Positions 9,960 through 20,417 of a stretch of DNA of 64,000 bases are shown one piece after another. The stretch lies in assembly GCA_002029295.1 (NCBI GenBank), contig MZGW01000006.1, forward strand, positions 35,880 through 99,879. Reading direction: 5' to 3'. Positions within the stretch are counted from its first letter, which is position 1, and every line of letters starts with the position of its first letter. Made by a program: the position numbers and the translations under genes. The DNA is from Alkalithermobacter paradoxus (GTDB lineage Bacteria; Bacillota; Clostridia; Peptostreptococcales; Peptostreptococcaceae). Under the pieces are notes generated by a model, which had not been told where the DNA came from, ran no database searches, and saw only the letters and a list, made by a program, of their open reading frames with translations.

Positions 9960-10537
9960 TAATCATTATCTATAACATGACATTTTCTACATCTAGCTTC
10001 ATAACTTTCTGTTGCTCCAACTAATATAATAGGATCATCATATCTTGCCGGCTCTCCATTTATAAGTCTTTGAGTTCTATGTGCAGGTTCTCCACAAACA
10101 ATACACACAGCCTGAAGCTTGTCCACAAATTCCGCTACAGCCAAAAGTTTTGGAGTTGGTCCAAAAGGCTCTCCCTTAAAATCCATATCAAGCCCAGCAG
10201 CGATAACTCTTATACCTTGATCTGCAAGATTTATAGCAACATCTACTATATCATCTTCAAAAAACTGTACTTCATCTATTCCAACAACTTGAACATTATC
10301 TTTTACATGTTCATAAATTTCTTTTGCACTACTTATTGGAATAGCATTTATTGTATTTCCACTATGAGATACAACATCTTCATTACTATATCTATTATCT
10401 ATCTGAGGTTTGAATGCAACTACATTTTGCTTTGCAATCTTTGCTCTTTTTAATCTTCTTATGAGTTCTTCACTTTTACCACTATACATAGGTCCTATAA
10501 CAACTTCTATATATCCATGATGAATCGGTCTATACAC
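9959..10537 (-). CDS. tdk: Thymidine kinase (type II)
   Basis: Phosphorylates thymidine to dTMP. The 192 residues show the P-loop GPMYSGKS (15-22), the DE pair (88-89, catalytic Glu89) followed by VQFF, and the structural zinc site Cys145/Cys148 with Cys183/Cys186. The product ends ...CHVIDND. The start is GTG at 10537, 7 bases after a CAGGAGG. It has its own 3' terminator and is separated from rpmE by another. Confidence 0.96.
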   Translation of the reverse strand: MYRPIHHGYIEVVIGPMYSGKSEELIRRLKRAKIAKQNVVAFKPQIDNRYSNEDVVSHSGNTINAIPISSAKEIYEHVKDNVQVVGIDEVQFFEDDIVDVAINLADQGIRVIAAGLDMDFKGEPFGPTPKLLAVAEFVDKLQAVCIVCGEPAHRTQRLINGEPARYDDPIILVGATESYEARCRKCHVIDND

Positions 10538-10573
10538 TTTTAACCCTCCTGTTTCACTCTAATGCAAAAAAAC

Positions 10574-10596
10574 AGGAGTTGGGGTTTCCAACTCCT
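10574..10596 (-). terminator. Terminator after rpmE
   Basis: A 9-bp stem (AGGAGTTGG with CCAACTCCT) and 5-base loop is followed on the minus strand by GTTTTTTTG. A strong intrinsic terminator 7 bp past the rpmE stop. Confidence 0.9.
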
Positions 10597-10603
10597 TAGG
10601 TTA

Positions 10604-10804
10604 TTAGTCCATTTTGAATCTTTTCTTAAACTTATCGATTCTTCCACCTTTTTCAACGCTTTTTTGTTTTCCAGTGAAGAATGGATGGCATTGAGAACAA
10701 ATTTCCACTTTTATCTCATCTGTAGTAGATCCTGCAGTAAAAGTATTTCCACATGCACAATGCACTGTTATTTCTTCGTACTTTGGATGTATGTCTTTTC
10801 TCAT
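10604..10804 (-). CDS. rpmE: 50S ribosomal protein L31 (zinc form)
   Basis: A 66-residue ribosomal protein of the large subunit. All four zinc-binding cysteines are present (Cys16, Cys18, Cys36 and Cys39), so this is the C+ type used under zinc-replete conditions. The HPFFTGKQK segment is diagnostic of L31. It follows rho directly, a common arrangement in Firmicutes, and ends in its own terminator. Confidence 0.97.
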   Translation of the reverse strand: MRKDIHPKYEEITVHCACGNTFTAGSTTDEIKVEICSQCHPFFTGKQKSVEKGGRIDKFKKRFKMD

Positions 10805-10901
10805 TTGATTTCACCTCTTTCGTTACATTAATTATATTAGTTTAAGTACTTTTCATTATTCAACTGCTCCATTATAACATAGATTTTACATGCCTTCAAG
10901 A

Positions 10902-12209
10902 CTAAATATTCTTGCCTATTAATTCCACAAATTCACTATTGTTCTTAGTTTGTCCTAATAGAGTTATTATTTTTTCTGTTACTTCTTGAACAGTATTATT
11001 TGACATTGCTCTTCTTACTTTCCATAAAGCTGCAATTTCTTGTTCTTTTAATAACAGCTCTTCTTTTCTAGTTCCTGATTTATATATATCAACAGCTGGG
11101 AATATTCTCTTTTCTGCAAGCTTTCTATCAAGATGAAGTTCCATGTTTCCTGTACCTTTAAATTCTTCAAATATAACATCATCCATTCTAGAACCTGTTT
11201 CTACAAGTGCAGTTGCAAGTATCGTAAGCGATCCACCTTGTCTTATATTTCTCGCAGCTCCAAAAAACCTTTTTGGTCCATGAAGTGCTCCAGGGTCAAT
11301 ACCTCCTGATAATGTTCTTCCAGTTGGAGGAATAGTAAGATTGTATGCCCTTGCAAGCCTTGTTATACTATCTAAAAGTATAACAACGTCTCTACCTTGT
11401 TCTACAAGTCTTTGAGCCCTATTTAGAACCATTTCAGCTACCTTTATATGATGAGATGGAAGCTCATCAAACGTAGAGTATATAACTTCTCCTTTTATAG
11501 ACTCCTTCATATCTGTAACTTCTTCAGGCCTTTCATCTATCAAAAGTACTATAAGCTCAATATTAGGATGATTCTCAGATATACTATTTGCAACATTTTT
11601 AAGAAGACTTGTTTTACCTGCCTTTGGTGGAGCAACAATAAGCCCTCTTTGTCCTTTTCCAATTGGAGATATAAGGTCTATAAGTCTTGTAGCCACATCT
11701 TGATTTTTTCTTTCAAGATTCATTCTCTCATCAGGGTATACAGGAATTAATTTATCAAAGGAAGGTCTTTTAGAAGCTTTCTCAGGGTCTTCATCGTTAA
11801 TTTTTTGCACATACAAAAGAGCTCTGAATTTCTCACCGCTTTTAGGAGGTCTTGTATTTCCTGTTATTTTATCTCCTGTTTTCATATTAAATCTTCTTAT
11901 TTGAGATGGCGATATGTATATATCTTGATCTGTAGATAAATAGTTTTTACCTCTCAAAAAACCATATCCATCAGGAAGTATCTCAAGAATTCCCTGTGCC
12001 ATATTCTCTTCATTTCCATCTTTTACTTCTTCTGCTAACTTTTCAGGAAGAGCTTTTAATTCAGTTTTTTCATCTTCTTTAGTTTTATCTAGTTCCAAAA
12101 TCATATCTATAAGCTCATCTTTTTTATACTTTAAAGGAGATTTTATACCCTTTTCCTTAGCCAAAAGTCTTAATTCAACGAGCTTCATGCTCTTTAAATC
12201 TTCATTCAA
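10902..12209 (-). CDS. rho: Transcription termination factor Rho
   Basis: Hexameric RNA helicase that ends transcription on untranslated RNA. The 435-residue protein has an N-terminal Rho_N helical domain (about 5-42), an RNA-binding OSB-fold domain ([11 protein letters not shown], about 77-87), Walker A PPKAGKTS (194-201), and a Walker B plus Q/R-loop region ([16 protein letters not shown]). It starts with TTG at 12209 behind GGAGG, 9 bases away. A promoter matching TTGACC-17-TATTAT lies upstream (12295-12323). Confidence 0.96.
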   Translation of the reverse strand: MNEDLKSMKLVELRLLAKEKGIKSPLKYKKDELIDMILELDKTKEDEKTELKALPEKLAEEVKDGNEENMAQGILEILPDGYGFLRGKNYLSTDQDIYISPSQIRRFNMKTGDKITGNTRPPKSGEKFRALLYVQKINDEDPEKASKRPSFDKLIPVYPDERMNLERKNQDVATRLIDLISPIGKGQRGLIVAPPKAGKTSLLKNVANSISENHPNIELIVLLIDERPEEVTDMKESIKGEVIYSTFDELPSHHIKVAEMVLNRAQRLVEQGRDVVILLDSITRLARAYNLTIPPTGRTLSGGIDPGALHGPKRFFGAARNIRQGGSLTILATALVETGSRMDDVIFEEFKGTGNMELHLDRKLAEKRIFPAVDIYKSGTRKEELLLKEQEIAALWKVRRAMSNNTVQEVTEKIITLLGQTKNNSEFVELIGKNI

Positions 12210-12294
12210 AAAATATCGCCTCCATGATTAAAATAAAAATACACACGGGAAAAATACAAGGTGAGCAGTTAAAAGAATTAATTTCGTATACTAT

Positions 12295-12323
12295 ATAATA
12301 TCATCTATATATAACATGGTCAA
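12295..12323 (-). promoter_or_regulatory. Predicted housekeeping promoter of rho
   Basis: On the minus strand TTGACC and TATTAT are separated by 17 bases, in the short gap between the glpX terminator and rho. The untranslated leader would be about 80 bases. This is a consensus match only. Confidence 0.6.
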
Positions 12324-12331
12324 GAAAAAGC

Positions 12332-12351
12332 ACTTTGGGTATTCCCAAAGT
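12332..12351 (-). terminator. Terminator after the glpX pair
   Basis: An 8-bp stem (ACTTTGGG with CCCAAAGT) and 4-base loop, extended by imperfect pairs, is followed on the minus strand by GCTTTTTC. It lies 3 bp past the second glpX stop and insulates it from the rho promoter. Confidence 0.85.
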
Positions 12352-12354
12352 ACT

Positions 12355-13320
12355 TTATTTAGCATATACAGGTTTTTTGTCTAGCTTATGAATAGCTTCT
12401 ATAAACCTTATTGTTCCAGTTTCAGATCTCATAACTAAAGAGTGAGTTGTAGCTACTTTATTAGCTTTGTAAATTACGCCTCTCAAAAAGTCTCCATCAG
12501 TTACTCCTGTAGCTGCAAAATATACTTCATTTCCTTTCACTAGGTCATCAAGAGTTAAAAGCTTTTTGTGATCAAGTCCCATAGCTATACATCTTTGTAT
12601 TTCTTCTTCACTTTGCGGAGCAAGTCTTCCCTGAAAATCTCCCCCCATACATTTTATAGCAGCTGCAGCTAATACTCCCTCTGGAGCTCCTCCACTTCCT
12701 ATCATCATGTCAACTCCAGAATAATCAAAGCAAGTAGCCATAGCAGCACCTATATCTCCATCTGTAAATAGTTTTATTCTAACTCCTGCTTCTCTACATT
12801 CTTTTATTAATTGCGAATGTCTTTCTCTATCTAGCATAGTGACAGTTAAATCGTCCATACTTTTATCAAGTGCCCTAGATAATATACTTAAATTAGCTTT
12901 AAGAGGAAAGTCTAAGCTCACATGTCCCTTAGCTTTTGGTCCTACAGCTATTTTGTCCATATACATATCCGGTGCATTAAGTAAATGTCCTTTTGGCGCT
13001 AGAGCAATTACGGCTATAGCATTAGGAAGTCCCTTAGCGACACAATTTGTTCCATCAAGAGGATCTACAGCTATATCAACCTCAAGTCCTCCTCTTTTGC
13101 TTCCTATTTTCTCTCCTATATACAGCATAGGAGCTTCATCCATTTCTCCTTCTCCTATAACAACTTCTCCATTAATGTCTATAGTGTCAAACATTTTTCT
13201 CATTCTATCTACAGCTACTTGATCTGCTATGTTTTTATCTCCCCTTCCAAGATACTTACCAGCTCCAAGTGCTGCAGCTTCAGTAACTCTAACAAGATCC
13301 ATCGCTAAGTTTCTATCCAT
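12355..13320 (-). CDS. glpX: Class II fructose-1,6-bisphosphatase, second copy
   Basis: GlpX-type phosphatase of gluconeogenesis (fructose 1,6-bisphosphate to fructose 6-phosphate). The 321-residue protein keeps GEVVIGEGEMDEAPML (about 50-65), LLNAPDMYMDK, GSGGAPEGV and CMGGDFQGRL. One metal-site motif reads DPLDGT, where the first copy and most family members have DP[LI]EGT. It lies 20 bp after the first copy and shares much of its sequence, a tandem duplication. It may be a divergent isoenzyme; sedoheptulose-1,7-bisphosphatase activity is also possible in this family. Confidence 0.88.
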   Translation of the reverse strand: MDRNLAMDLVRVTEAAALGAGKYLGRGDKNIADQVAVDRMRKMFDTIDINGEVVIGEGEMDEAPMLYIGEKIGSKRGGLEVDIAVDPLDGTNCVAKGLPNAIAVIALAPKGHLLNAPDMYMDKIAVGPKAKGHVSLDFPLKANLSILSRALDKSMDDLTVTMLDRERHSQLIKECREAGVRIKLFTDGDIGAAMATCFDYSGVDMMIGSGGAPEGVLAAAAIKCMGGDFQGRLAPQSEEEIQRCIAMGLDHKKLLTLDDLVKGNEVYFAATGVTDGDFLRGVIYKANKVATTHSLVMRSETGTIRFIEAIHKLDKKPVYAK

Positions 13321-13340
13321 TACTATCCCCCCAAGTAATA

Positions 13341-14342
13341 TTATTTTCTGCCATACTTTTTCATAAGATTTTTAAGTATCTCACTTTTGTCTAATCTATG
13401 AATTGCATCAACAAATCTTATAGTTCCTGTTTTGTATCTCATAACCACAGAGTGAGTTTTTGCGATATTTTTATCGTAGTGAACAAGACCCTTTAGCAAG
13501 TCTCCATCAGTTATTCCAGTTGCAGCAAAGAATATATCCTCACCCTTTGCTAAATCATCAATGTATAGTGTTTTATTTATGTCATCATCAGTTAATCCCA
13601 TTTGATAACACCTTTTTACTTCTTCTTCACTCATAGGATTTAGTCTGCACTGCATATCTCCACCCATACACTTTATTGCAGCTGCAGTTATAACTCCCTC
13701 TGGAGCACCTCCTATACCTAATAGAATATCTACTCCTGTATCCTCAAAGCAAGTTGCAATACCTGCTGCTACGTCTCCATCTCCAAACATTTTTATTCTT
13801 GCTCCTACTCTTCTTATATCTGATATTATATCAGCGTGCCTTTCTCTATCTTGTATTATAACTGTTAAATCAGTTATATCTTTATCAAGAGCCTTAGCTA
13901 CATTTCTTAAATTTTCCTCAACAGATGCATCTATATCTATACATCCCTTAGCTTTAGGACCTACTATTATCTTTTTCATATATGTATCAGGAGCATTCAA
14001 AAGACATCCTTTTTCAGCCATAGCTATAACAGATATAACATTAGGAAGTCCCTTTGCTATAAGAGTTGTACCCTCAAGTGGGTCTACAGCTATATCTACT
14101 TCCATATCTTCTTGTGTTCCACATCCTACTTTTTCACCTATATAAAGCATAGGAGCTTCATCAAGTTCCCCTTCTCCTATAACAACTTCTCCTCTTATTT
14201 TCATACTTCCAAATGCAAGTCTCATTCCTTCAACGGCTGCTCCATCTGCACCGTTTTTATCTCCTCTACCCATAAATCTTCCAGAGGCTAATGCTGCTGT
14301 CTCTGTTACTCTAACAAGCTCAAGTGCTAAGTTTCTATCCAC
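13341..14342 (-). CDS. glpX: Class II fructose-1,6-bisphosphatase, first copy
   Basis: GlpX phosphatase of 333 residues with GEVVIGEGELDEAPML, the canonical DPLEGTT metal motif, LLNAPDTYMKK, GIGGAPEGV, CMGGDMQCRL and ATGITDGDLL. It begins with GTG at 14342 behind an AGGAGG 8 bases upstream and has a well-placed promoter. As the promoter-proximal copy with the canonical motif, it is the more likely housekeeping FBPase of the pair. Confidence 0.9.
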   Translation of the reverse strand: MDRNLALELVRVTETAALASGRFMGRGDKNGADGAAVEGMRLAFGSMKIRGEVVIGEGELDEAPMLYIGEKVGCGTQEDMEVDIAVDPLEGTTLIAKGLPNVISVIAMAEKGCLLNAPDTYMKKIIVGPKAKGCIDIDASVEENLRNVAKALDKDITDLTVIIQDRERHADIISDIRRVGARIKMFGDGDVAAGIATCFEDTGVDILLGIGGAPEGVITAAAIKCMGGDMQCRLNPMSEEEVKRCYQMGLTDDDINKTLYIDDLAKGEDIFFAATGITDGDLLKGLVHYDKNIAKTHSVVMRYKTGTIRFVDAIHRLDKSEILKNLMKKYGRK

Positions 14343-14377
14343 GTCTAGTACCTCCTAATTAATTTATTACACCATTA

Positions 14378-14407
14378 ATTATATGTCATATTTGTACATT
14401 CTGTAAA
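14378..14407 (-). promoter_or_regulatory. Predicted promoter of the glpX operon
   Basis: On the minus strand TTTACA and a perfect TATAAT are separated by 18 bases, 35 bp upstream of the GTG start of the first glpX copy. Consensus match only. Confidence 0.6.
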
Positions 14408-14456
14408 GGTTTGTGTTATATTTTTAAAAATGTGATATATTAAATGTCAAAAAAGA

Positions 14457-14478
14457 AAAGCGTGGATATCCACGCTTT
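14457..14478 (-). terminator. Terminator after the transaldolase gene
   Basis: A 22-bp perfect palindrome (AAAGCGTGG and its mirror) is followed on the minus strand by TCTTTTTTGAC, directly after the stop codon. It separates the chemoreceptor/transaldolase transcript from the glpX promoter. Confidence 0.85.
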
Positions 14479-14479
14479 G

Positions 14480-15124
14480 TTACTTAGGAACACTCTCCCA
14501 GTCTTTTAGAAATCTTTCTATTCCGCTATCAGTTAATGGATGATTGAGCATTTGCTTAAACACATTATAAGGAATTGTAGCTATATGAGCTCCTGCTATA
14601 GCTGACGATATAACATGCTGAGGATTTCTTATACTAGCAGAAATTATCTGTGTATCTATTCCATGTATATCAAATATTTGAGCTATTTCAGATATAAGAT
14701 GTGATCCTTCATGTCCTATATCATCAAGTCTTCCAACAAATGGACTAACATAAGTAGCTCCTGCTTTAGCTGCCAAAAGTGCTTGATTTGCAGAAAACAC
14801 TAAAGTCACGTTAGTTTTTATTCCTTTTTTAGAAAGCTCTTTTACAGCTTTTAATCCTTCACTAGTCATAGGAATTTTTATAACTATATTAGAATGAATC
14901 TTAGAAAGCTCTAATGCTTCTTTTACCATTTCATCAGAATTTAAAGAAATAACTTCTGCTGATATAGGACCATCTACTATAGATGTAATCTCTTTAACAA
15001 CCTCAACGAAATCTCTTCCTTCTTTAGCAATTAAAGAAGGATTTGTAGTAACTCCTTCTATTACTCCCCAAGAATTTATCTCTTTTATTTCTTCCACATT
15101 AGCAGTGTCAATAAATAACTTCAT
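14480..15124 (-). CDS. Transaldolase / fructose-6-phosphate aldolase family
   Basis: A 214-residue TIM-barrel aldolase of the short transaldolase (TalC/FSA) subfamily. It begins [16 protein letters not shown], carries TTNPSLI (26-32), and has the Schiff-base lysine Lys83 in VIKIPMT. In clostridia such proteins serve as transaldolase in the non-oxidative pentose phosphate pathway; sequence alone does not exclude fructose-6-phosphate aldolase activity. The gene starts 13 bp after the chemoreceptor stop, with no terminator between. Confidence 0.92.
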   Translation of the reverse strand: MKLFIDTANVEEIKEINSWGVIEGVTTNPSLIAKEGRDFVEVVKEITSIVDGPISAEVISLNSDEMVKEALELSKIHSNIVIKIPMTSEGLKAVKELSKKGIKTNVTLVFSANQALLAAKAGATYVSPFVGRLDDIGHEGSHLISEIAQIFDIHGIDTQIISASIRNPQHVISSAIAGAHIATIPYNVFKQMLNHPLTDSGIERFLKDWESVPK

Positions 15125-15137
15125 AAATACATCTCCT

Positions 15138-16868
15138 TTATATATTGAATTTTCTGACTAATTCGTCAAGCTTGCTTGCCATTTCATTTAGCTCATTAGT
15201 AGCACTTGTTATAACATTAATATCACTTTGCGTACTTTGCGCTATAGATGTAGCACTTTCACATGTTGCAGTGGTTTCCTGTGATATACCCGAAACTTCT
15301 GATGACTTACCTAGTATAAATTCGCTGTTATCAGCCTGCTTTTGTATTACATTTGATATTTTTTCTATTAATACAGTTGTATTATTTATTTTATTTATAA
15401 TACCACTGAACATATCTTTAGTAATATTTGATACATCTATACTCTCATTAACTGATTTTCTAACAATATTCAAACTTTCAACTGTTTTATCAGTGCTATC
15501 TGTTACATTAGATATCATTTCATATATCTCGCTAGAATACTTTTTAGTTTCTTCTGCAAGTTTTCTAACTTCATTTGCAACAACAGCAAATCCTCTTCCA
15601 GCTTCACCAGATCTTGCAGCCTCAATATTAGCATTTAAAGCAAGCAAGTTCGTCTGTTCTGATATACTGTTTATAACTTCTATTATATTGTGTATATCCT
15701 TCGTTCTGCTGCTTAAACTACTTATTATACTTTCCATGCTTATCATAGATTCATTTATGCCATTTATCTTTGATATTATATTATCCATATACTGCTCACC
15801 AAGAGTCGCTTCTCTTTTCATATCGTTTGCCACATTTTCTGTTTCTTTGGCATTTTCTACAGCTTCATGAGAAAAGGCATTGATATCACAAATGCTATTA
15901 TTAAGCTCTATAGTGCTTTCAGAAGTACTTGCCGATCCCATGGCAATCTCATTTATATTAAAAATTATATTTTCTACAGCTTCTACACTTTTTGAAGTTA
16001 TCTCAGTTACATAATTACTATTTTGACTTAAAGAATTGGACATATCTTTTATCTCGTGTATAATTCCCTTTAAGTTATCAATCATCATATCGAACCCATT
16101 TGCAAGTATTCCTATTTCATCATCACTTTTAATATTCAATTTCTCTACATTCAAATCATAATTAGATATTTTGCTTGCATTATGTGCTATATTTTCTAAA
16201 GATTTAGTAAATTTTCTAGATATATAGCCTATTATAATCACAGCTATAGCAGTTAATATCAAAGATAAATATATAACTGCATTTCTCAGCTTTTTCATAG
16301 CTAGATACTCTTTTTCTACATCGTAATCAACACCAACTATACCTATAACATCTCCACTACCATTTTTTATAGGGTAAAATGAGGATACATGAATTCCCCA
16401 ATCAGTTTTATCTATATGGTTCCCTATATAACTTTCACCTTCATAAGCTCTAAAAAATCCTTCTTGAGCCTGATCTTCAACATCTCCTATATGAGACATA
16501 TCTTTGCTACCTATATCATTTCCATCTACAACGTATACAAATTCTCCACTTTCATTTTTTCTCAGTGTATATACATATTTAGCACCTGATATTTGTCTTA
16601 TATTATTAAGCTCTCTTTGAATTCTCAAATACGCATTACTTCTTTCATCTTCTATACTTCTTAAGGTATCAAAGTCGTATACGCTTATCTTTCCTGCAAC
16701 AGTTTTAGCAATAGATATTGATTTTTCTCCTAAGCTTTCAACCACCATATTATAGGTCCTATTGTATGTAATTGTAGATAATATTGAGACTATTGGCAAA
16801 ATACAAAATATAAAAAGCATAGTAAGCTTAGTACTGAATTTTTTTCTAAATGGTACTTTCATGCCCAA
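15138..16868 (-). CDS. Methyl-accepting chemotaxis protein
   Basis: A 576-residue transmembrane receptor: helix 1 (about 13-33), an extracellular sensor domain (about 34-195, Cache-like), helix 2 (about 196-216), HAMP (about 217-270) and a long coiled-coil signalling domain. The highly conserved hairpin tip is present ([23 protein letters not shown], given here in two parts: [17 protein letters not shown] then GEAGRG). It relays ligand state to CheA/CheW and implies motility or receptor arrays. No CheR-tethering pentapeptide is seen at the C-terminus. It lies 16 bp after a lone response regulator. Confidence 0.9.
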   Translation of the reverse strand: MGMKVPFRKKFSTKLTMLFIFCILPIVSILSTITYNRTYNMVVESLGEKSISIAKTVAGKISVYDFDTLRSIEDERSNAYLRIQRELNNIRQISGAKYVYTLRKNESGEFVYVVDGNDIGSKDMSHIGDVEDQAQEGFFRAYEGESYIGNHIDKTDWGIHVSSFYPIKNGSGDVIGIVGVDYDVEKEYLAMKKLRNAVIYLSLILTAIAVIIIGYISRKFTKSLENIAHNASKISNYDLNVEKLNIKSDDEIGILANGFDMMIDNLKGIIHEIKDMSNSLSQNSNYVTEITSKSVEAVENIIFNINEIAMGSASTSESTIELNNSICDINAFSHEAVENAKETENVANDMKREATLGEQYMDNIISKINGINESMISMESIISSLSSRTKDIHNIIEVINSISEQTNLLALNANIEAARSGEAGRGFAVVANEVRKLAEETKKYSSEIYEMISNVTDSTDKTVESLNIVRKSVNESIDVSNITKDMFSGIINKINNTTVLIEKISNVIQKQADNSEFILGKSSEVSGISQETTATCESATSIAQSTQSDINVITSATNELNEMASKLDELVRKFNI

Positions 16869-16884
16869 TCCTCCAAGTCACTTT

Positions 16885-17250
16885 TTAGTTTACAACTTTA
16901 TCTACTTTTCCTTTAAGCTCGAATATGTCAAATGGCTTTTGAACTATCTCCTCTATATTAAGCTCATATAACTTATCAATCTTTCTAGGATCAGTAAATG
17001 CAGTCAGTATAAGAACTTTTATATTTTGATCTATTTTTCTTATATTTTCTAATATTTCAAGCCCGTCCATATTTTTTAGCCTCATATCCAAGATGGCTAC
17101 ATCTATTTTTTCTTTCTCTATAGTGCTTATAGCCAAATCTCCATCTTCACATAAATAAACATCATAATCCATTTCAAATATACTTTTTAGAAGAGATCTT
17201 AATCCTATCTCATCATCTACAATAAGCAACTTTTTTTCACAACTACTCAT
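16885..17250 (-). CDS. Single-domain response regulator (CheY/Spo0F type)
   Basis: A 121-residue receiver domain with no output domain. The acidic pocket Asp12-Asp13, phospho-acceptor Asp55 (AILDMRLKNMDG), a Thr in LTAFTD and the conserved Lys in QKPFD are all present. It could be a CheY-like effector or a phosphorelay intermediate. It is followed by the chemoreceptor gene and probably co-transcribed. No sensor kinase lies beside it, so its partner kinase is elsewhere. The ATG is almost on top of its AAAGGAG, so the exact start is uncertain. Confidence 0.88.
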   Translation of the reverse strand: MSSCEKKLLIVDDEIGLRSLLKSIFEMDYDVYLCEDGDLAISTIEKEKIDVAILDMRLKNMDGLEILENIRKIDQNIKVLILTAFTDPRKIDKLYELNIEEIVQKPFDIFELKGKVDKVVN

Positions 17251-17300
17251 CTCCTTTCAGCTTCCCCATAATAATTATAATTCTTTTTGATGCAAAATAA

Positions 17301-17325
17301 AAGGTAGAAATTAGCTTTCTACCTT
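17301..17325 (-). terminator. Terminator overlapping the RND pump stop
   Basis: A 10-bp perfect stem (AAGGTAGAAA with TTTCTACCTT) and 5-base loop is followed on the minus strand by ATTTTGC. The pump stop codon lies in the loop. It separates the pump operon from the response regulator gene. Confidence 0.8.
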
Positions 17326-20300
17326 ATCATTTCTAAATTTTCTTTTTATTCTGACTACAAAATCATCTAGCATTATATATACAACTGGTATAAATACTAA
17401 TGTTAAAAGTGTCGAAAGAATTAATCCCCCTATAACAACAGTGGCAAGTGGTGCTTGTGTTTCTCCTCCTTCTCCTATTCCAAATGCTAAAGGAATAAGA
17501 CCAAGAACTGTTGTAAGAGTAGTCATAAGTATAGGCCTAAATCTTGTAAATCCTGCTTTTATAACTGCATCTTTTCTTTTAACTCCACTTTCTCTTAGCT
17601 TATTTATATAATCAACCAAAACTATAGCATTATTTACAACTATTCCAGATAGCATTATTATTCCTATAAATGCAGGAACAGACAGTGTTCTTCCTGTCAC
17701 GAACAATCCTATAAATCCACCTGATAATGCAAATGGAACAGAAAGCATTACTGTAAATGGGTGAACTAAAGACTCAAATTGAGATGCAAGTATCATATAA
17801 ACTATGATTATTGAAAGAATTAAGGCAAGCACTAGCCCCTTAAATGCATCTATCATATCCTGCTGCTGTCCCGTGAATGTATAGCTATATCCAGATGGAA
17901 GATTATATTTTTCAAGTTTTTTATTTATATCATCAGTTACAGACTTTAAATCTCTTCCTTTTAATTTTGAGCTTACAGTTATAACTCTAGATTGATTTAT
18001 TCTAGTTATTTGAGTTGGTGAATTTCCATACTCAATTCTAACAAGCTCTCCTAAAGGAATCATATCTCCTATAGCAGATCTTACAAGTATCTGTTTCATA
18101 TTTTCTATTGAGTTTCTAACGTTACTATCTAAAGATAAGTTAACATCTAACTCGTCACCTTCAACCTTAAACTTAGTTGCTCTTACACCTTCTATAGAAG
18201 CTTTTATTGTATTTGCAATTTCAAAAGTACTTATTCCATAAAAAGAAGCATTATCTCTATTTACAAATATCCTAACTTCTGGATCTCCTAATCTAACATT
18301 TACATTAACCTCTGAAGTTCCAGGTACTTCCTTTATTATATCTACAAAATCTTCTCCTATTTCTCTAAGCTTATTTATATCATCACCCTTAATCTCAATA
18401 GCTATAGGAGATCCTTCAGGTCCTCCACCCTGCATTGAAGATGTTTGATTAACTGTTATCTTTGCTCCGGCTATTTTCTTAACTTTTTCTCTAATATCAC
18501 TTACTATTTCTTCAGTTTTTCTATTTCTATCCTTTTGATCTACAAGCATTACCGTAACAGTTGATCTATTTTCAGCAGTTCCTGAGAATCCTCCTGTAGA
18601 TCCAACTTGAGTAAACACTTTTTCTTTTTCATCAATGCTATCTATTATTTTTTCAACTTCCTTAACTACCTCATCAGAATCCTTAAGACTGCTTCCAAAA
18701 GGCATCTCTATATTAACAACAAATGTACCTTCATCTTGCTGCGGGAAGAATTCTCCTCCTACCATACCAACTAAGAAAATAGAAGATATGAATATAGATA
18801 AAGCGATAAATACAGTTGTTTTTTTCTTATCTAGAGCAAATCTTAGTATTTTTTCGTAATAATTTTGTAGCTTATTTATTATGCTAGAAAATAAACTTAG
18901 TACCTTTTCACTAAATCTACTTTTATTGCTTTCACTATCTAACCTGAGTATTTTAGAAGATAACATAGGAACCACAGTAACTGCTATAACTAGGGATGAA
19001 AGTAGTGAAAACACCACACTAAATGAAAGCTGCTTAAATACTATAGCAGTAAATCCCTTTACAAATACTATAGGCAAAAACACAGCTACAGTAGTCATAG
19101 TTGAAGCAAATACAGCCATTATAACCTCATTAGTTCCTTTAATCGCCGCTTCATTACTAGAATATCCTTCTTCTTTGAATCTATATATATTTTCAAGAAC
19201 AACTATAGAGTTATCAACAAGCATTCCTATTCCTAGTGCAAGACCACCTAAAGATATCAAGTTTATTGTCAATTTTCCAAAATACATAAGAGCAAATGTA
19301 GTTATTACAGAAACTGGAATTGCTATACCAACTATCAAAGTAGATCTTATATTTCTAAGGAATAAATAAAGAACTATTACAGCAAGTATAGCTCCAAATA
19401 TTGCACTTTGAGCAACATTTTGTATAGATTTATTTATAAAGTCAGATTGATCCATACCAACTATTATCTCAAGATCTGAATACTCTTTATTAAGATTTGA
19501 TACTTCATCTATAACTTTTCTAGCAACCTTTACTGTATTTGCAACTGATTGCTTAGTTATAGATATACCTATACTATTTTTTCCGTTAAGCCTTGATATA
19601 CTTTTCTCTTCTCCATATAAAAAATCTATATCAGCTACATCTGAAAGCCTTATTATATCTCCACTTCTCAGTGCAAGAGGAAGATTTCTTATATCATCTA
19701 TAGTCTTAAACTCTCCCATAGTTCTAACTAAAAGCTCTGTATTTCCTTTGTTTACCCTACCTCCAGGTAGATTTATATTTTCAGCTCTTAATATATTTTG
19801 TATATGAGATAATGTTAATCCATATCCACTTAATCTCTCACTATTTACAACAATTTTCACTTCTTGCTTTGTACCACCCGATACTGATACAGATGCTACC
19901 CCTTCTATCCTTTCGAATCTAGAAACAATTTCATCCTCAACAATACCTTGAAGTCTGTGGATTTCCATATCACTTGATATACCCACTTGAACTATAGGCT
20001 GTGCATTTGGGTCTATCTTAAGAACTAGTGGGTTAGACGCTCCATCAGGAAGTGCCCACTTTACCATATCAACTTTTTCTCTCATTTCCAGTGCTGCAAA
20101 ATCCATATCAGTTCCATACTCAAATTGAACTACAACTATTGAGTTCCCTTCTCTTGAGTATGAAGTTACATTTTTCAAATTACTCACAGTAGATACTACC
20201 TGCTCTATAGGTCTTGTAACTAATGTCTCTATTTCCTCAGGTGCAACACCACTATAATCAACAGAAACTATAGCAACAGGAACCTCTATCTCAGGATAAA

Positions 20301-20406
20301 GATCTACTGGAAGCTGAAATATCGAAACAACCCCAATTAGTATCGCTATAAGCATGAACATGAGGGTTGTAACAGGTCTTTTAACACATATTTTAGCTAT
20401 ATTCAT
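17311..20406 (-). CDS. RND-family efflux transporter (HAE1/AcrB-like)
   Basis: A 1031-residue inner-membrane proton-driven exporter with the typical duplicated layout: helix 1 (about 12-30), large extracytoplasmic domain, helices 2-7 (about 335-545), second large domain and helices 8-12 (about 850-1015). The motif GIGMLVDNSIVVLENIYR in helix 4 contains the acidic residue of the proton path (Asp-Asn rather than Asp-Asp). It lies 11 bp after its adaptor gene. Substrate unknown. In a single-membrane cell it would move lipids, drugs or surface compounds across or out of one membrane. Confidence 0.93.
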   Translation of the reverse strand: MNIAKICVKRPVTTLMFMLIAILIGVVSIFQLPVDLYPEIEVPVAIVSVDYSGVAPEEIETLVTRPIEQVVSTVSNLKNVTSYSREGNSIVVVQFEYGTDMDFAALEMREKVDMVKWALPDGASNPLVLKIDPNAQPIVQVGISSDMEIHRLQGIVEDEIVSRFERIEGVASVSVSGGTKQEVKIVVNSERLSGYGLTLSHIQNILRAENINLPGGRVNKGNTELLVRTMGEFKTIDDIRNLPLALRSGDIIRLSDVADIDFLYGEEKSISRLNGKNSIGISITKQSVANTVKVARKVIDEVSNLNKEYSDLEIIVGMDQSDFINKSIQNVAQSAIFGAILAVIVLYLFLRNIRSTLIVGIAIPVSVITTFALMYFGKLTINLISLGGLALGIGMLVDNSIVVLENIYRFKEEGYSSNEAAIKGTNEVIMAVFASTMTTVAVFLPIVFVKGFTAIVFKQLSFSVVFSLLSSLVIAVTVVPMLSSKILRLDSESNKSRFSEKVLSLFSSIINKLQNYYEKILRFALDKKKTTVFIALSIFISSIFLVGMVGGEFFPQQDEGTFVVNIEMPFGSSLKDSDEVVKEVEKIIDSIDEKEKVFTQVGSTGGFSGTAENRSTVTVMLVDQKDRNRKTEEIVSDIREKVKKIAGAKITVNQTSSMQGGGPEGSPIAIEIKGDDINKLREIGEDFVDIIKEVPGTSEVNVNVRLGDPEVRIFVNRDNASFYGISTFEIANTIKASIEGVRATKFKVEGDELDVNLSLDSNVRNSIENMKQILVRSAIGDMIPLGELVRIEYGNSPTQITRINQSRVITVSSKLKGRDLKSVTDDINKKLEKYNLPSGYSYTFTGQQQDMIDAFKGLVLALILSIIIVYMILASQFESLVHPFTVMLSVPFALSGGFIGLFVTGRTLSVPAFIGIIMLSGIVVNNAIVLVDYINKLRESGVKRKDAVIKAGFTRFRPILMTTLTTVLGLIPLAFGIGEGGETQAPLATVVIGGLILSTLLTLVFIPVVYIMLDDFVVRIKRKFRNDKVES

Positions 20407-20417
20407 TATATCCTCCT

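Noticed and set aside
15145..15870. 241-codon plus-strand reading frame
   Set aside because: It is antisense to the chemoreceptor coiled coil, has no ribosome site and gives a low-complexity hydrophobic translation.
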